From Anniella stebbinsi (taxonomy: Eukaryota > Chordata > Lepidosauria > Squamata > Anniellidae), in assembly GCA_029215795.1 (NCBI GenBank), contig JARDYH010000004.1, forward strand, positions 218,482,017 through 218,546,016: a stretch of 64,000 bases of DNA, written 5' to 3'. The position numbers were made by a program, and so were the translations under genes. The first letter of the stretch is position 1. Each line of letters starts with the position of its first letter. Shown in pieces: positions 32,206 to 43,839 of the stretch. The notes beneath the pieces were generated by a model. The model searched no databases, was not told where the DNA came from, and worked only from the letters and a program-made list of their open reading frames with translations.

Positions 32206-33438
32206 GTCATAAATGCACGTCCTCCCTGTCATTTTTGTAAGAATGGAGGGTCAGCATAGGTTTGCGCAAGGGGTGTGCCTGGTGTGCCCAGGCACACTCT
32301 AATGTCTCAAGTAAGGAGCGTTGAATTGAGGGGGGGGCATTGAGTAGGGATCCAGAGGGGGGATCCAGACACAGGAGGAATGGTGCTCCGGCTGATCCAC
32401 TGCCCTGCTGAAGAACTATTGCCTCCCAAGAAAGCACCATTGGAATCACTCTGCTGGGAGCCTCTCTGCTGGGAGTCACATTTCAAAGGGTCCAGGAGGA
32501 GGGCCCCGAAGGCTAATATCACCCCGTAAGCTCCTCCTCGAGCCAGCGTCACCACCGAGCCCCATCAATGCTGGGGCTTAAGGAGTATCTGCTCAGTCCC
32601 CTGCAACAGCCCCTCCCCCCATGGTCAGGCAAGCCAAACGTGGAGCGTCTACAGTGTTTAGTAAATAAAGGAATAAAAATAATGTCCTTTATGTTCACCT
32701 TAAAAAAAAATCCCTGGGTACACACCCTAATGAAACGTGCTGCACACGCCTGTGAGGGTCAGGGTGCAAAAATGGTTGCAAAATATAGGAGCCAGTCCCA
32801 TTATTCTAGGAACAGTGCCCTGTGAAGCCTCTGTTGAAATGATGTTCCACATCCAAGGAAGGCTAGCGAAGAAAAATAAGTGTACAAAAAGAGGAGAGGG
32901 ATGTGGAACAAGGCCCAAAATTGGGGAGCAGGACGGGAATATAGAAGAAAATAGGGGAAATAAGGGTGTGTAAAAAGGGGGGGGGGGAAGAATGAAAAGG
33001 TTGTGGTAATGGTAAAATGGGAGGCAGGTGAAGGGATAAAATTGAGTGGAACAAATGGAATGTAAGAGGAGAGGGTGAAAGCCAGATTTTTTATGATGAA
33101 AGGCCACACATAAAAGAAGCGGAAAGGTGCTAGTTGGCAAACCCAATTTCCAAGCTCCAAATCGTCTCTAGTCACTTGGCGTTTTGCATTCCTGGCTGGG
33201 AGGGAATGATGGTCCAGCTCCTCTCCCCATTAGACCTAAGAAGCAATGGAGCTGGCAAATAAAGGAAGGAGACGATTGTTTTCTTCCCCTAACCCAGACA
33301 TCTGGCCCAGAATAGATGCAACCCTATAAATAATGTCCTGTATACGATGGCATTTGAATAACTGAATAACTGCAGTTAGAGGCTAATGCTGTGGCTGGGC
33401 TGGTGCCAGTTCTATACCCTGTGCTCCCTAGAAGCAAA
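32206..33438. other. Intron 1, unclassified
   Basis: G-rich runs at about 32330 and 32980. 32266-32735 may be a decayed element ('gtgtgcctggtgtgcccagg'). The pyrimidine-rich - frames are low-complexity. Confidence 0.35.
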
Positions 33439-33783
33439 GGCTGCCTCTACAAGAGAGGTTTAAAGCTCTTTCAAGGCACTTAAAATTTTTTACCTCTACA
33501 AGAACAGAGCGCAAATTGGGCGTAGAGGCGCGCAATCTCTCCGATTATGTGCATTATCGAATGCGCGTTAAATAGCGAGTTTTATTTTGCTCCGGCTGTT
33601 AAAGTGCATTTTGCCTATGTGAACAAGCGCTTATGCGCATTAACTACTTGTAAAGCGCATTTTGGTCATCCGTTAATGTGCTTCACCGCCTCTCGTGCAG
33701 AGGTATTAGGTGTAAATGCGCTTCTGCAATTATGCGCATAATCGCCTAACCGGGCGCAAAAGCGAATCCTTGTAGAGGGGACC
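33439..33783 (+). mobile_element. Family D MITE, 345 bp, TSD AAA
   Basis: Ends GGCTGCCTCTACAAGAGAGG and CTTGTAGAGGGGACC, flanked by AAA (33436-33438, 33784-33786). Very similar to 21742-22096, with a short internal deletion near 'cgcctctcgtgcagagg'. Confidence 0.88.
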
Positions 33784-33786
33784 AAA

Positions 33787-35169
33787 GTAAAAGTAGAGCC
33801 AGAGTAGCAATCAGGACATCCCCAGCCACATGCATCCCACCCATTAATCATGATGATGCTCACCAATGGCAACCCCCGTACAGAAGCACACTAGATGTGC
33901 ATGGAAAGCACCAATCAGGATAGAGCAATGGCAGAATTGCTGTGATAATACCAATCTCATTTCTCTCACACACACCGACACATAGACACACAAGTGGACT
34001 AACAGGAAGAACTCATCAACCCCCCTCCCTCTTGAAGGCCTCCGTTGCTCAGTGGTTAGGAGGACTCCTGCACATAGGATCCATAGGTTACTACAGGCTT
34101 TCCATGAGAAGTGTTTGAGTCCTGATGTGGTTCCCTCCCACAAGTGTTCATAAAACTGCTCATGGGTTGGATCCAGGATCAGCCTTCGGCAAGAGGAAGG
34201 GACTTACTGTGAGAAGAAGGGCTCCATTTGCAGAAGGTTTATCCTATCTGATTTTGGGGATCCCCTCCCCCACCCCATTGCTCACCCCATTCAGCAGGAT
34301 CACCTTACTCTATGTTTAGCATTTTCAAGGGGATGAAATTGTAGGGAGGGAATTCCACTTCCGCCAGCACAGTTGATCCAATGTAAATCTGGATCCCACT
34401 CAACATGTTTGATTTGCGTGAGGGGACATATATTGCAGCATTCAATGGTGTCTTTCCGCAAACTCAAATAGTGCTAGCGGAGCTCTTTTGAATCTTTCCA
34501 TTTTGCAAACAATTGCCCATTATGCTTGTGCAACTTGTTGCACAATTGGTTGCACAAGAGTTATGCCCAGTGGCTTTTACAATAGGTCGCTCAATCTTAA
34601 TCCACAACCACATGCACAACTGTGCTTGTGCAAGCATAACTTTAGTTGGATTTTTCTCTTGCGCGTAGTTCGGAACTTAGTTTCTGCTAGCACAACATCA
34701 TTTGCGCTAACGGAATAACACAGTGCCAGTAGGATACTGACCCAACTATTTTGAAGGGAGATTGATGGAGGCTACATCAATAAGGAGGAAAATATGTCAT
34801 GATAACAATGGCAGAGCAGGTGGCTGGTAGTTCCATGGAAAAGCAACTTCAGGCCTCCTTTGAGCTGTTGCGGGGACCCACACATGGCAAAGCATATCTT
34901 TTGGGAGCAATAAGAGCTACAATAATTTTAGAGGGAAATGGGGAAAATGGTGGGATTCAGAGCCTCCTGTGAGACAAAGCATCATCTTATCCATGCAGCT
35001 GCAGGTGTAGGAAGAAGAGAGACTCAAGTAATAATAGCAACAGCCTCATCTCCCAGAGTCTGACATCTCCCCATCCCTTCCTCTATACATGGAATCCTGA
35101 CCTCTTGGCCATCTAGCCCATAAGGGCAGGCTGGCGGTTCCAATTTTGGGGGGATGGGACAAGTGAATC
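33787..35169. other. Intron 1, possible palindromic element at 34345-34735
   Basis: At about 34500-34640 'gcttgtgcaac' and 'ttgcacaag' recur in both orientations, suggesting a foldback repeat; ends not defined. The rest is unrecognised. Confidence 0.35.
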
Positions 35170-35336
35170 CGATCTGGGTTCCAGTCAGAACCAGTCAGAA
35201 CTCTAAAAGAGCTATCCAAGGCGCCAAACCTGTTTTGTGGCTAGAGTCCAGCACCTTGGATAGCTCCTTTAGCATTCTGCCTGGTCCCAGAATGGATTTG
35301 CAACCCCACTGAAATCGGAGCCACCAGCCTCCACTG
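35170..35336. repeat. Family I palindromic repeat
   Basis: Inverted arms from 'tctgggttccagtcagaacc' to 'ccaccagcctccactg'. The left outer end is lost. Confidence 0.7.
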
Positions 35337-36453
35337 AACCCAGTAATGAAAGCACCCCTTGGCCACTGCCGTTGAATTGTGCCCATGGCCAAGCCACAGG
35401 TGAAGGGAGGAGCCCTGTCATTATTGGAGGGTACTGTTTGGCAATGGGCAGGGCAGACTTGAACGCAGCGCATGGAGAGTGGTTGGGAGCAACCAAGAAG
35501 GGCCAGTGATGGTGGTTCCTACATCCCTGTTTTCCAGACGGCCATCTATGCCCCAAGACAAGTCCTCAGGCGATTCTTGGCCTTCCTAAGAGGCAATTCA
35601 CACAATCATTTTTCTATGCTGCAGTCAATGCAAGCTGCCTTCCAGCCGGTTTGTCCATGCTGTAAACCAGACCTATGAATTGTGCAGTATTTGTCCTGAC
35701 TTCGCCATCCACCCACTCACCAAAAATACACTCCTGAAAAGTCTTTTAAAATTTGCATTATGCCAAGACTTGTTGAGTCTATAAAAGAATTGGATGGAAA
35801 ACAAGGCTGAAACAGCAACTCGAAAATTCACTTGGGGGGTGGAGGGAAATCCAAAGGAAGAGCTGGGAAAAGCTTGATCGTCTGGCCACTTTGAAATTTG
35901 TCACTAGTCCCTAGGACAGATGTTTAGCCCTGCATAGGTTTGGTGGCTCAGAATCTGATGCTTGCAAGTTGTGACGAAGAATTTTAAATGATTGTCCAGT
36001 TACTGTCAGTGTGATTTAGAAACAAAAACACACACACACGAAGTTGTGCAAATTTGGCTTTAAAAAACACACCAGTAGCTTTCTTGCATTAGGAAAGAAA
36101 AGGTTGATCTCCTTTCCTCACTTCCATTCTCGCTGGTTTAGTTTTATTTTCTGCCAGTCTGACACCAGCATTTCAGTTCCAGTGTGTGAAACTCTTAATA
36201 AGAATGTCCAACAAGAGCAGCGACTTGGATGAGCTATTGGCTTGAAATGTGCAGTGCCACATAAGCAGACATCCTGCTAGATGGATTTATAGTGGCATTT
36301 TAAAAAAGAAAAATGAATTGGAAGTCCTCTTTCTACCTGTTAGAATTGTGTGGGAAGAAAAACCGCTGGTTTCAGCATTCGGCTGTCATGTAAATGCTCT
36401 AATTGTTTGTTCCCATTATCACAGCAAGCTTTTGATCTGTTTTCTTTGCATAG
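35337..36453. other. Intron 1, unique sequence up to exon 2
   Basis: No repeats recognised. It ends with a pyrimidine-rich stretch and the acceptor tttctttgcatag at 36453. Confidence 0.55.
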
Positions 36454-36466
36454 GTCACCGGCCCCA

Positions 36467-36984
36467 ATGGGAAATGGTTCAGTGAAACCCAAGTACCTGA
36501 AGAGGCCAGATAGCCATGCGGGAAACTGCCCTTTTAGTTGCTCGGGCAGCAGGAAGTTTTTGAAAGACCCAGGTTTGAACATCAGTACAATAACAGGCGC
36601 TGCAGATATTCTGAGAAGCAAGGTGTGGGAGCTTGAAAGGGAACTGAAGAGGCAGGAGGAAGAGTTGCATGAGAGGAATTATCACATCCTCGAGCTCCAG
36701 GAGCAGCTGGCCAAACAAACCAGAACCATCGCAGATCTTACCGAAGAGCTCAAGTGTAAATGCATCCAACTGAACAAGCTGCAGGATGTCGTGGACACCC
36801 AGGGAGCAAATCCCTTCCTGTTTTCTCCGCTTAAAGAAGTGCCCAGGGTCAACCAAGCAGCGTTCAGCAACAGAAGGAGAGGAGCAAAGGAAGGTGTGTC
36901 TGCAGAGCCAACGACCCGGACGTATGACTTGACTGAGCAGCCTAGGTTTTCCTTTGAAAAAGCAAGAGTCAGAAAGGCCTCAAG
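36467..36984 (+). CDS. PRKG2: PRKG2 coding exon 2: N-terminus, leucine zipper, autoinhibitor
   Basis: First coding exon. The exon begins at 36454 after the acceptor ...ttgcatag, and the ATG is at 36467 in gccccaATGG. It encodes residues 1-172 plus two bases and ends at the donor caag|gtgaga. MGNGSVKPK gives Gly2 for N-myristoylation, which anchors cGKII to membranes. Residues about 48-109 form a heptad-rich leucine zipper for dimerisation (for example LERELKRQEEELHER, LTEELKCKCIQLNKLQDVV). Residues 136-148 (RRRGAKEGVSAEP) match the autoinhibitory/hinge region, then RTYDL and FSFEKARVRK. Compared with the human protein as I remember it, about 20 extra residues lie between HAGN and the coiled coil (CPFSCSGSRK through about residue 44). 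They are in frame with no splice signal inside, so they are probably translated. Codons beyond 36984 run into a stop in the intron. Confidence 0.95.
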
Positions 36985-37149
36985 GTGAGAGAATCTCATG
37001 TGCTCGTAATGCAGGCTACAGGACATGTGGCATAGTGATTGGGCAGTCAATGTGCACCATAGCAATGTGCATGGCTGGATATGCTCTTCACGGGATGTCT
37101 GACTCCCACTGCCCCATAATGTATAGAGCAAGGGCCTACTGCTATGTCT
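36985..37149. other. Start of intron 2
   Basis: Donor gtgaga at 36985. Unique sequence until a LINE end. Confidence 0.6.
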
Positions 37150-37648
37150 TTAGATGGTTCCCACCAACCTGGATGCATTTAAAAGGGGGTTAGACAAATT
37201 CATGGAGGAGAATGTGGATAGGGAGACAATTTTCTCCCTCTCCCATAATACTAGAACCCCGGGGTCATCCCATGGAGCTGATTGGGGGGAGATTCAAGAC
37301 AGATCAAAGGAACTACTTCATCACACAGCACACATAACTAACTATGGAATTCACTACCATGAATGGCCACCAATTTGGATGGCTTTAAAAGGGAGTTGGA
37401 TAAATTCATGGAGGAGAAGGCTATCAATGGCTACTAGCCCTGATGGCTATGTGTTACCTTCAGTATCCGAGGCAGTAAACCTATATGCATCAGTTGCTGG
37501 GGAACATGGGTGGGAGGGTGTTGTTGCACCATGTCCTGCTTGGTTGGTCCCTGGCCAACAGCTGGTTGGCCACTATGAACAGAGTGCTGAACTAGATGGA
37601 CTCGCTATCTGATCCAGCATGGCACTTCTTATGTTCTTATGTCTTTAA
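37150..37648 (+). repeat. CR1/L2-type LINE 3' end, rearranged
   Basis: A fragment with 'ggatgcatttaaaagggggt' (37150-37210) jumps back to the more upstream 'gagaatgtggatagggagac' block and then runs through to 'ggcacttcttatgttcttat'. The same 3' sequence therefore occurs twice, an internal rearrangement or two insertions. Confidence 0.75.
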
Positions 37649-38498
37649 GAATTTCAAAGAGAAACCAACCAACACTTTTCTAGCTCTCTACCACCCCTTA
37701 TATGGGCTGTTAGTTGGTCTATAAAATGTTGGAATCATTTGGCCCCAACTGTTCAGCGTCATTGTTGAATAACTGAAGTGCCTTTGGCCTTCTGTGTCAC
37801 ATACTGATGTTTTTTTTACCACTTGTTACAGAAACAGGTTCTGACACTTATCATTCAGTGTGCTGAATAATCATTTCCCCAGGGATGGAAGGCATTCTCC
37901 AGAGGCCCCTCAAGAACTGCAAAGTATAAAGATAGGAGAAAGATTGGAGTCATATACTGCAATTTAACGGTATTAAATTGCAGGTTGCCATTGGCCATGT
38001 GAGAGATCAGGATCCAAGCAGGTGTTTTTCCAGTCTCATCTTGCACCTTCTGGTGTTATCCTGGTAATTAAAATCTATAGATATAGATAGGTACAAAAAA
38101 TGGGAGTTATACTTGCCACAACCTCGGTTCTCATATATAAAAAAACAAAGTAGCTGTTTCCTTATAGCGTGTGGCAAGACAGAGGGTTGAAAATCATGTG
38201 TGACAAAAAGCTAAGACTTAGGCAGATAAATGCAGTGAATAAAAATTAAATATATTCTTAGGTGCTCATGTGATTTGGATACTAAATCATAGAACTGTGT
38301 TTCTAAAAGGTTCTCTACTCCAGCGCCGTTGAGGTTAGGGCATATGCCTGCACAGTTATAGGATTCGAACATTCATTTCCTGAAGCCCATTTCTGAGGTC
38401 TGAGAGGGAAGCACTTCCTTGAGGTCTGAACACTTGCATTTCAAAGCACAAAGAGGAGCAAGATTTTTACCACCATTGCAGCCATCTATAAAAGGAAG
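37649..38498. other. Intron 2, nothing recognised
   Basis: AT-rich unique sequence. Confidence 0.5.
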
Positions 38499-38707
38499 CA
38501 GTGGAGGCTGGTGCCTCTGATTTCGGTGGGGCTGCGAATCCATTCTGGGTTTCAGTCAGAACCCACCAGAACAATCCAAGGTGCTGAATCCCGACCCAAA
38601 AATAGTCTCAGTACCTTGGATGACTCCTATAGAGTTCTGGCTGGTTCTGACTGAAACCCAGAATGGATTCACAGCCCCATCGAAACCAGAGGCACCAGCG
38701 TCCACTG
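38499..38707. mobile_element. Family I MITE (hAT-like), near-perfect 8-bp TSD
   Basis: A 209-bp palindromic element with ends CAGTGGAGGCTGGTG and CACCAGCGTCCACTG. Flanks AAAGGAAG (38491-38498) and AAAGGAAC (38708-38715) differ at one base. CAGTG ends with 8-bp duplications fit hAT. Confidence 0.8.
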
Positions 38708-38715
38708 AAAGGAAC

Positions 38716-40751
38716 CTCAACATATCCGAATTCCCCCAACATTGAAGACATACCTTTTAATAGGGAAACACCCTTGGGGGTTGGGCCAAAGCCCACCCTC
38801 CTTGGAATGTGACCGCATATTTCACAATGCTGCAAGATGCAGGTTGTGTGAACAGCCAATTAGAACTGGGTAAAGCGCAAATGACATCATGCACCTGAGC
38901 TAGGGTATCCGCCTTCTTCCAGGTAAACAGACATTCACATTTACATAAAGAAGCTATGAGGGCAGGCAGGCAGGCAGTGTGCAAAACACTTTCTGGAAAG
39001 GAATGGCCAGGGAACAAGGCGTGACAGGTGTCTCACTCAGTGACCTGATTCACACATAACACTCAACCCCCTACCATCCCTGAAAGCCTGCAGGTGTAGG
39101 AAGGGCCACTAACTCATGGTTTATTTAACCTATGGTTAACCCATGGGTTGTTGTCCTACCCAGGGTTTATCTGGCAGATGATTGGGGGGAAATGATGGTT
39201 TATTTTCTCGATCCCTAGGTTGGTTGTTTCCTTCCTTCTTCACTTGCTCCCATTCTATATCCCAAATGCCTTCGTAGTACTGTAGTATTGGCATGTAGAA
39301 CAGCTGGGTTTTGTTTTTGTTTTTAACCACTCTTGCCCGCCCCCCTGTCTGTAGCCTGGTGAAACAAACCATTATGGCCAATAGGAATTGGATTTATCAC
39401 TAGCAGTGATGATCTTTGATGCCAATAGATGTTCATTCTATCTCTTTGTATGTGTGGTGAATGCCCTATATGTTGGAAGTGCCAGGAAATGCCCCTTTTT
39501 TCAAAATGGCAGGTCCATTGCCTTCCTTGTAAACATGGGAAGTGGATATATGGGCATGGTGAGAATCTGAAATCCACCAGATGTCAGATGAGAGATGAAG
39601 TCATCACTATACCCAGCCAAATTCCCCAAGGCATTTCTTACTTTTTCCGCTGAAATTGGTATTGATTGACCCCTACACTCAGCAACTTGTGACCTCTCCC
39701 AGATGCTCACACATCACCCGCTCCAGCATATTCCAATATAACACTGCATAATAAACTCCCTCCAGAATTTACCCCTTCAGAAAAACTATGAATCCCTCCT
39801 CAAAGGGATTTGAGTTCATTTTAAAAAAAATCTGCCTGCTCTCATGGGTTGTTTATCAAAACAGCTGGAAATGTATTTATTTTTGTTTATACCACCCTTT
39901 CATCATATTCCGAGGGTTGTTTAGAATAAAACATTTAAAATTGAAATACAAATGGGACATACTAAGCTAAAAGGCTATAAAAGTAGGATTAAACAACAAG
40001 ATTAACATTGTAGCTAAAAAGTGTAGGGAAATGAAAATGTCTTTGTTTGCACTGAAAAGATAGATAAGGTTGGTGCCAGATGAACCTATCTGGAGAAAGC
40101 ATTCTACAATTGGGGTGCTACCACTGAGAAGACCCCAGTCTCTGATAGCTTCCAGCCTCACTTCAGATGGTGGGAAACCCGCAGGAGCCCGTCCACTGAA
40201 GATCTTAATGTATAAGTAGTTACATAGAAAGACATTGGAACCATCAGGTACCCTGGCTCTAAGCTGTTCATGAGTAAGATCACAAAAGTTACTAGTCTTC
40301 TTACACATAGATGTCTCAATTGCTTCCTGTTTTTTAAGCCATAAATGACTAATGTTTAGGAAGCATCATTGCATGGTCTCTTAGAAGCAATATTTGCTTG
40401 ATAACTAGACAGGTGGTAATTTTACAAGTCCATCTTAAATCTGAAAGGGGCTTTGGTTCTCCTGTGGGGAAGGTCAGTATAATTACATGTTTACAGACAG
40501 GAAACTGAACCTGAGGAACCATGAAAGCAATTAAGCCATGGTGGTTTCAGTTGAAATCAAAACTGTGGTCATTGATCAAGAACTTTCTGTCTTCTGCATC
40601 TGACCAAACGTGCATGTTTTAGAGGCTTGTTGTAGCATGGCCAGGATTGTATGGAAGAGCCGGTTGTGGGACCCATTATCTCCATATCACAGAACTGTAA
40701 CTTGTAATATGCTAATACTATATGATTTGAAGGTGAGTTCTGAAGGCAAAT
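38716..40751. other. Intron 2, mostly unrecognised
   Basis: A block at about 39040-39180 with 'actcatggtttatttaacct' and 'ggttaacccatgggttg' resembles palindromic repeats like family H. A retroposon-like tail lies near 39870-40310. No gene. Confidence 0.4.
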
Positions 40752-41075
40752 GACACAGCTACCTTACTGAAGCTAACCAGCTCTGGATCTGGTCAGTGCT
40801 TGGAAGGGAGACCAACAGGGAATCCCCTTAACCCTGTTCAGACAACACACTAAGCCACAGTGGTTAAGTCTTTGGATCTAAACATAATGGCTTAGTGTGT
40901 TGTGTGAACCATTCCTAACCATGGTGGCTACATGACCACAGTTTAAACATGCTCACTAACCATTTGCTGCAAAAGGGTTAGCAGCTTAACCATAGCTTAG
41001 CGTGTTGTCTGAGCAGGCCCATAGAATTCCATGATGGAAGGAAGGTGGGATATAAATGTAATAAATATAATTGTT
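40752..41075 (+). repeat. 5S-rRNA-derived SINE split by family H
   Basis: 40752-40828 reads 'gaagctaaccagctctggat', 'ctggtcagtgcttggaaggg', 'agaccaacagggaatcccc', a decayed 5S rRNA gene body that carries the polymerase III internal promoter. After the family H element the SINE appears to resume with 'gaattccatgatggaaggaa' and an 'aaatgtaataaat' tail (41021-41075). Confidence 0.7.
40829..41020. mobile_element. Family H MITE nested in 5S SINE
   Basis: Ends TTAACCCTGTTCAGACAAC and GTTGTCTGAGCAGGCCC are inverted repeats. Interior 'ccattcctaaccatggtggc'. It lies inside the 5S-type SINE. Flanking TTA/ATA may be the target. Confidence 0.65.
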
Positions 41076-41104
41076 TTATGATTGTGTTCCAGCCCATCAT
41101 TTGG

Positions 41105-41215
41105 AATATTTATTTATTTATTTATTTATTACATTTGTATACCGCCCCATAGCCGAAGCTCTCTGGGCGGTTTACATAGGATTAAAAACAATTAAAAACA
41201 ATATACAAAAATTAA
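41105..41215 (-). repeat. Retroposon 3' tail
   Basis: (TTTA)n followed by 'cgccccatagccgaagctct' and 'gggcggtttacataggat', a common reptile LINE/SINE tail in reverse. Confidence 0.7.
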
Positions 41216-42004
41216 AACAGCAAAAACATACAACATACACACTCTTGTGTAGAAGTGCACTTTTCAAGTTTCTTAACATCTGATTCCTCTAAATTGTAAC
41301 CTTAACAATACAATAACAAGAAAATGAAATCTTGAAAAGGCTGTATATTATGTATACATTTTGTACACATTTAAAGACACTTTTGAATACAAGAGGCCTT
41401 CAAACTGCAAGGAATTAATCTGGTAACATCTACTCTGATCACCTTCCTTTCTTCCCCCCCAAAAAAGCTCAGATGAGGTTATATGTGCCCCTCTAATGGT
41501 CTCCCATTCATTTCCTAATGAGGCCTGCACCTCCTTAATTTCATCCATGTGATAGCATTTGGTGCTATTAAGTGTTTTGATCAAAATAGCACCTCCATCT
41601 TACAACGCTCGCCACAGCTGGCCAGCTAAAGAGACCAGATGTGATAGGGGCTGCCATGTTTATTATTTATTTATTGTAGAATATTTATATAAAATAAATA
41701 TATTTTTTAAAAAATACCAAAGGGATTTCTAACAAGTTATAAAACAATACATGGTTATAAATACACAACCACAGTTAGAAAAGTTAATGGTAGGAAAAAG
41801 CCAGGATAATCAAGAGAGCTTTGCTATTGGGCGGAATAGAAATGCAATAAATAAATAAAGTATGTTTTTAATAATTGTTGAAAGCACATGATCTTCAGTG
41901 CTTGATGTATCGCAGAACAGAGGTCAGTCCAGAGGGAGGGTGCCAACACAGAGAAGGCCCATTTCTGTGTTGCTGTCAAATGGGACTCTTTAGGATGTGG
42001 CAGG
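41216..42004. other. Intron 2, AT-rich, nothing clear
   Basis: Retroposon tails (TTTATT)n near 41655 and 'gcaataaataaataaag' near 41845. Otherwise unrecognised. Confidence 0.5.
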
Positions 42005-42120
42005 GCAGGATCTACACTACTGCTTTAAAACGTTTTATAACTGTAGTGACAACTGTTGGGGCCCAATTTTCAAAACTTTTTCAAAGTGTCATATCCTACT
42101 TGGTGTAGATCTGGCCATAG
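42005..42120. mobile_element. Small MITE-like element
   Basis: Left 'ggcaggatctacactactgc', right 'ttggtgtagatctggcca' are inverted. Related to the nested element at 49460-49702. Confidence 0.5.
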
Positions 42121-43293
42121 ACAACAATGCCTCCCTTGAAGATTGTAGTGGTCTAACGAGTCTGTAAAGGGGGAGATGATCTTTCAGCTAATCTGATCCT
42201 AAGTTGTTTAGGGCAATAATGTTTATGTCAATAATAATACCTTGAACTCGGCTCAGTAGCAGACTGGCAGCCAGTGCAGCTCTTTTAGCACAGGTATTAT
42301 GGCAAAGCACTCAATTCAAGACCTTCACGCAGCATTCTGCACTTAACTGCATCAGCCCCAAGGGTAGCCCCACATAGAGGGCATAAGACTAGCCCAGTCT
42401 GAAGGTTACAAGTACATGGATCAGAGTGGTTACGCTATCCCTGATGAACAAGTTGAAGTTTGTTTTTCATGTGTATGCCCCATTTACAAATAAAGCATGG
42501 GGAATAGGGTGGATTTGTCTTACTTTACAGTGGACAGTCCTCTATTTGAAGGTATCTTCTATTTGAAGGGTTGAGTCCAGTCTGCCCCCATGAGCTGGGC
42601 CGCTTGCGAGTGATAGGCAACCACCTATCCGTTGAGCGCTTGCGAGTGATAGGCAACTACCTGCACTGGCTTCCTGTGTTGATGGCGGCTGCCATTAGCA
42701 TGGAAGGGGGAAATGCAGTTTCCGGAGGCTCCAGAAATCACACTTCCCCCCTCCGCACCAATGGTTTACCCTTGCATTAATAGGATCTTTAAGGCCCCCA
42801 TTGGCACAGGGGGCAGAACGCGCAATTTCCAGAGTGTCCAAGAATTGCATGTTCCCCCCTGCATGGGGGGGAATGCACAATTTCTGGAACCTCACATTTC
42901 TGGAGGCTCTGGAAATCGCACACCTCCCTCCCACATTAATGGTGGCCGCCATTGATGCAGGGGAGGAAAAGGCACAATGCCGGAAGCCAGGACAGGCGGT
43001 TGTTGAGCGCTCACTGGGGGAGAGGGGGCTTGTAAGCACTTGGATGCAGGTCCGTGGTCGTGCCGAGTGCATCCGGCTGAGTCCATGAGGGCTGGACACA
43101 GGGTGTCTGTTGCCCTCACAAACCCAGTCGGATGCTTGCGACAACCCTAGGCTTGATCCCAGTTTCTTCCATTTCTATGAGCTTTACACAAACCCTATGA
43201 AGTTAGTGGGAGTGGCGCAAGAGCTCTGTAGTTTCCTTGCACAATTCCTGTTCATGTCAGTGGTTTACAAAGAAGAATTTTGCTGAGGGTTAT
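42121..43293. repeat. GC-rich internally repeated block (42560-43110) and flank
   Basis: 'cgcttgcgagtgataggcaa' occurs twice (42602, 42639), and degenerate copies of a segment with 'tctggaaatcgcac' and 'attaatggtggccgccatt' recur between 42650 and 42985. Probably part of an unclassified element; boundaries not found. No gene. Confidence 0.4.
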
Positions 43294-43839
43294 GGCCCTT
43301 TCCACACCATAGGGGTGGAGAGGGCGGGAAACAGGGAAACCCGGAAGTAATCACTTCCGGGTCTGGCACGCAGAGGCCACACCAGAATGCGATGGCCCGG
43401 GCTTCTACCGGGCCGTTGCAACTGGTGCCAGTAATTTTTTTTGACAGATCTGCGGAGGAGCGCACGAGCGCTCGTGCGCAAAAGGTTAGTTAATTTATTT
43501 TTTAAAAAGTGTGCGATCCAGTCCCCTTCCCCCCCCCCCCCGCCATCCTGGAGATGGCGATTTCGCAGTCCCCCCTCCTGATGGCCTCGGAGCTGCACGG
43601 TGCGGCTCCGTGGCCATCGCGGATAAGCGTGGCTAAGCCCGGGATGGGCAGCCACACCAGCAGCCCATCTCACTTTCCTCCTGGGAGCAGGGAACGAACC
43701 GGGATAATAGCATTCCCTGAACTCCCGAGAAAATGGAGGGCTGGCCCCTGCCTGCTTGCGGGATGCTCTGTGCGTCATGCGGACTCTCTGCGAGCAGGCA
43801 GGGGCAGCCCCTCAAAAAATGGCTGGTGCGGAAAGGGTC
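43294..43839. mobile_element. Family C MITE, about 546 bp
   Basis: Left GGCCCTTTCCACACC, right GGTGCGGAAAGGGTC. Contains 'cccggaagtaatcacttccg' and a C-run with 'cgccatcctggagatggcga'. Overlapping ORFs inside are artefacts of palindromes. Confidence 0.75.

Noticed and set aside
32727..33175. Minus-strand ORFs of 124-139 codons with Phe/Pro-rich products
   Set aside because: Low-complexity purine/pyrimidine-biased DNA with no domain or splice support.
34033..34120. Possible tRNA-like sequence 'cgttgctcagtggttaggag'
   Set aside because: A-box resemblance only; no cloverleaf or B box could be formed with confidence.
36350..36466. Upstream in-frame extension of PRKG2 before the ATG at 36467
   Set aside because: The acceptor at 36453 places this sequence in intron 1; the N-terminus MGNGSVK matches known cGKII starts.
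36682..37131. 149-codon minus-strand ORF across PRKG2 exon 2
   Set aside because: Antisense shadow of the conserved coding exon and adjacent intron.
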